6,262 nucleotides of DNA from Puniceicoccales bacterium (lineage in GTDB: Bacteria > Verrucomicrobiota > Verrucomicrobiia > Opitutales > UBA953): positions 1 to 6,262 of the forward strand of contig JAITPT010000021.1 of the NCBI GenBank assembly GCA_031289285.1, read 5' to 3'. Shown here one piece after another: positions 6,146 to 6,262 of the stretch (positions are counted from its first letter, which is position 1; the number at the start of each line of letters is the position of its first letter). The notes beneath the pieces were generated by a model. The model had not been told where the DNA came from, ran no database searches, and was given only the letters and a program-made list of their open reading frames with translations. The translations under genes and the position numbers were made by a program.

Positions 6146-6262
6146 ATATGGGTTCGTTAAACCCCCGAAACCTTTGGGCAAAAATATTTGGAAAACGGTT
6201 TTTTTTTTCGGTTAAAACCCCCCCCCCCCCCCCCCCCCCCGCACTCGGGAAAAGGAATTAGG
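6146..6262. other. Low-complexity window end, probably contig-end sequence
   Basis: No gene is visible. A small inverted repeat GGGTT-CGTTA-AACCC lies at 6150-6164. It is followed by T10 (6200-6209) and then 22 consecutive C (6219-6240), with 22 unrelated bases to the end. Homopolymers of this length next to repeats are typical of assembly or sequencing error at a contig end, so the last ~60 bp should not be trusted. Confidence 0.6.

Noticed and set aside
5818..6181. Open frames of 65-99 codons over the palindromic elements on both strands
   Set aside because: They translate the repeats themselves, cross element boundaries, and have no start signals or domains. The equivalent frame in copy 1 ends differently, so they are by-products of the palindrome.
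1..6262. CRISPR array or defence system
   Set aside because: There are no regularly spaced direct repeats with unique spacers and no cas or defence genes. The tandem array at 5584-5664 has no spacers.

Overview
The window looks like a short, probably complete contig from an environmental Gram-negative bacterium. A Verrucomicrobiota (Opitutaceae-like) source is my tentative guess. It rests on a very large secreted GH106-type hydrolase, starts without Shine-Dalgarno sequences and many short palindromic intergenic repeats. No 16S rRNA or other taxonomic marker is present. The sequence begins inside a repeat and ends in a C homopolymer after further repeats, which is how repeat-broken short-read contigs usually end.

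Layout: positions 1-267 hold a truncated copy of a long palindromic (MITE-like) element and two smaller dispersed repeats. A 1361-residue exported glycoside hydrolase of the GH106 (alpha-L-rhamnosidase-like) type follows on the minus strand (268-4353). After a 105-bp divergent intergenic region comes a 368-residue lipoprotein with an SMP-30/gluconolactonase-like six-bladed beta-propeller on the plus strand (4459-5565). Next are a tetranucleotide tandem array enclosed by a 9-bp perfect inverted repeat (5574-5675), a tRNA-Leu(UAA) gene (5686-5768), a 34-bp dispersed repeat (5781-5814) and two adjacent palindromic elements (5815-5979 and 5983-6145). The last ~115 bp are low-complexity sequence that may be artefactual.

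Function: the two protein genes are divergently transcribed and both products are exported. The hydrolase would release a terminal deoxysugar, probably rhamnose, from a complex glycan. The propeller protein could act on a sugar lactone or simply bind a ligand at the outer membrane. A shared role in glycan use is inferred only from adjacency and export.

The most interesting signal is the palindromic element family. Three copies share a central CGCACC-N4-GGTGCG hairpin. The two closest copies differ by a compensatory base-pair change (C42:G84 versus T5876:A5917), and the third copy has diverged in sequence but keeps the same fold and ends.
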